In this document: piece after piece, positions 63,084 to 64,000 of the stretch | How the letters are laid out: the number at the start of each line of letters is the position of its first letter | How positions within the stretch are numbered: position 1 is the stretch's first letter | Source: Flammeovirga sp. OC4 | GTDB taxonomy: Bacteria > Bacteroidota > Bacteroidia > Cytophagales > Flammeovirgaceae | Reading direction: 5' to 3' | NCBI RefSeq assembly: GCF_000812565.1 | Contig: NZ_JTAM01000006.1 | Span: 1-64,000, forward strand | DNA: 64,000 nucleotides | The notes under the pieces: generated by a model | Databases searched by the model: none | What the model was told of the DNA's origin: nothing | The model's input: the letters and a program-made list of their open reading frames with translations, nothing else | Made by a program: the position numbers and the translations under genes

Positions 63084-63353
63084 ATGGCAAGAGAAGCGAT
63101 AAAAGCAAGAGAACGTAAGCGTGAAAGACTTGTTGCAAAATATGCAGCAAAACGCAAAGCGTTAAAAGAAGCAGGTGACTGGGAAGGTTTAGATGCTCTT
63201 CCTAAGAACTCTTCACCGGTTCGTTTACACAATCGTTGTAAATTAACTGGACGTCCAAAAGGTTACATGCGTAAGTTTGGTATTTCACGTGTTACATTCC
63301 GTGAAATGGCATCAGCAGGTAAGATCCCAGGCGTTACAAAATCGAGCTGGTAA
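63084..63353 (+). CDS. rpsN: 30S ribosomal protein S14 (uS14), zinc-free form
   Basis: 89 residues with the C-terminal signature [21 protein letters not shown]. Only one Cys, so it is the zinc-independent (C-) long form. 15 bp after rplE. Confidence 0.97.
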   Translation: MAREAIKARERKRERLVAKYAAKRKALKEAGDWEGLDALPKNSSPVRLHNRCKLTGRPKGYMRKFGISRVTFREMASAGKIPGVTKSSW

Positions 63354-63409
63354 TTTAATTTAGGAACCTACAACATTTAGTGTTGTAAAAATATTTGCAA
63401 GCAATGGCA

Positions 63410-63808
63410 ATGACAGATCCTATAGCGGACTACCTTACAAGACTTAGAAATGCGATTAGCGCTAATAAGCGTATCGTTGAAGTTCCTGCTTCTAATCTTA
63501 AGAAGCAAATGACTAAGGTACTGCATGAGAAAGGCTTCGTTCAAGGCTACAAGTTTGAGGATGGTGTAAATACTCAAGGTGTAATTAAAATCGCTTTGAA
63601 ATACCACCCAGTAACTAAGCAACCTGCGGTTGTTGACTTAGAGCGTGTTTCACGTCCAGGTCTCCGTAAGTATGCTAACGCTAAGAGCATGCCGCGTGTA
63701 TTAAACGGTTTAGGTATCGCAATCCTTTCTACTTCGAAAGGTGTGATGACTGACAAAGAAGCACGCGAATTAAACGTTGGTGGAGAGATTCTTTGCTACG
63801 TATACTAA
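63410..63808 (+). CDS. rpsH: 30S ribosomal protein S8 (uS8)
   Basis: 132 residues, MTDPIADYLTRLRNAI at the start and VMTDKEARELNVGGEILCYVY at the end. Two further in-frame starts exist upstream (ATG 63404 and TTG 63395). MTDPIADYL matches the family N-terminus and is chosen, but 63404 is possible. A 7-bp hairpin (63369-63387) stands between rpsN and this gene. Confidence 0.96.
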   Translation: MTDPIADYLTRLRNAISANKRIVEVPASNLKKQMTKVLHEKGFVQGYKFEDGVNTQGVIKIALKYHPVTKQPAVVDLERVSRPGLRKYANAKSMPRVLNGLGIAILSTSKGVMTDKEARELNVGGEILCYVY

Positions 63809-63838
63809 GAGTAATAGAAATACTTTTATTAAATAATT

Positions 63839-63873
63839 GGCTGACCGCTTTCCTTAGTCGAAAGCCTTAAGCC
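63839..63873 (+). promoter_or_regulatory. two-tier hairpin between rpsH and rplF
   Basis: GGCT (63839-63842) pairs with AGCC (63870-63873) and GCTTTC (63847-63852) with GAAAGC (63860-63865), separated by a symmetric 4 x 4 internal loop, with a 7-nt apical loop. There is no T run, so it is not a terminator. It might be a processing or regulatory element in the mRNA. Confidence 0.35.
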
Positions 63874-63888
63874 GTAATAGTAAAAACC

Positions 63889-64000
63889 ATGTCAAGAATT
63901 GGTAAAAAACCTGTTACTATCCCTTCAGGTGTTGAGGTAAAAGTTACTGATGCTAACGTATTAGTAGTGAAAGGCCCTAAAGGTGAATTACAACAGGAAA
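63889..64000 (+). CDS. rplF: 50S ribosomal protein L6 (uL6), partial
   Basis: The first 37 codons, [20 protein letters not shown] and [12 protein letters not shown], match uL6. The gene continues beyond the window. Confidence 0.96.
   Translation, partial: MSRIGKKPVTIPSGVEVKVTDANVLVVKGPKGELQQE

Noticed and set aside
1-64000. CRISPR array, insertion sequence, prophage, integron or replication origin
   Set aside because: No regularly spaced repeats, transposase, phage structural gene, attC-like site or dnaA-box cluster was noticed on reading both strands.

Overview
The window is AT-rich bacterial chromosome from the phylum Bacteroidota, most likely order Cytophagales and plausibly a Flammeovirga-like glider. 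Pointers are a gldB gliding lipoprotein, a C25 (gingipain-like) protein with a type IX secretion style C-terminus, DUF4254 and GT9 genes, WG-repeat and TPR sensor proteins, promoters of the TTG-N19-21-TAnnTTTG type, and a near absence of Shine-Dalgarno sequences. The genus is inferred. No phage, insertion sequence, CRISPR array or integron was seen.

Layout. 1-13,942 is mostly minus-strand housekeeping: small membrane proteins, a TRIC channel, GT9 glycosyltransferase, DUF4254, rlmB, an M28 peptidase, (plus) an acyl-CoA dehydrogenase, PspC, tRNA-Ser, YihY, a thioesterase, dnaJ-grpE, an M20 amidohydrolase and a LolC/E-like permease. 14,422-20,020 runs plus: a WG-repeat protein, an NhaD antiporter and gldB. 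20,021-20,440 is a gap holding a probable structured RNA. 20,441-25,287 runs minus: hpf, xerC/D, rpsU, a K+ channel, a rhomboid protease and phoH. 25,416-41,198 has a PBP4 peptidase, a TPR-GAF-SpoIIE phosphatase, two GT-C-like membrane proteins, a 1766-residue PorU2-like protein and recG.

41,195-53,825 is the accessory part. A TPR-TM-LuxR regulator faces a GH115 alpha-glucuronidase. Then come three minus-strand exported-protein genes (beta-barrel, propeller-like, DUF1254 lipoprotein), followed by a NarL-type response regulator and a TPR-PAS histidine kinase. The three exported-protein genes share an operator (core AGGGTTTCCCT) about 50 bp upstream of the -7 box, and two of them carry a 128-bp near-identical promoter block. 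The operator of the third lies in the gap it shares with the response regulator. I read this as a small two-component regulon and the best candidate for an undescribed system.

53,938-64,000 holds tRNA-Ser, two tRNA-Phe, a SprT-like protein, mazG, a serine dehydratase, an isolated nuoA, two exported proteins, and a ribosomal protein cluster that starts at rplP and runs off the window in rplF. rpsJ to rpsC do not precede rplP. Instead there are a strong promoter, a 13-codon open frame and a leader closed by a 9-bp stem just before the rplP start.
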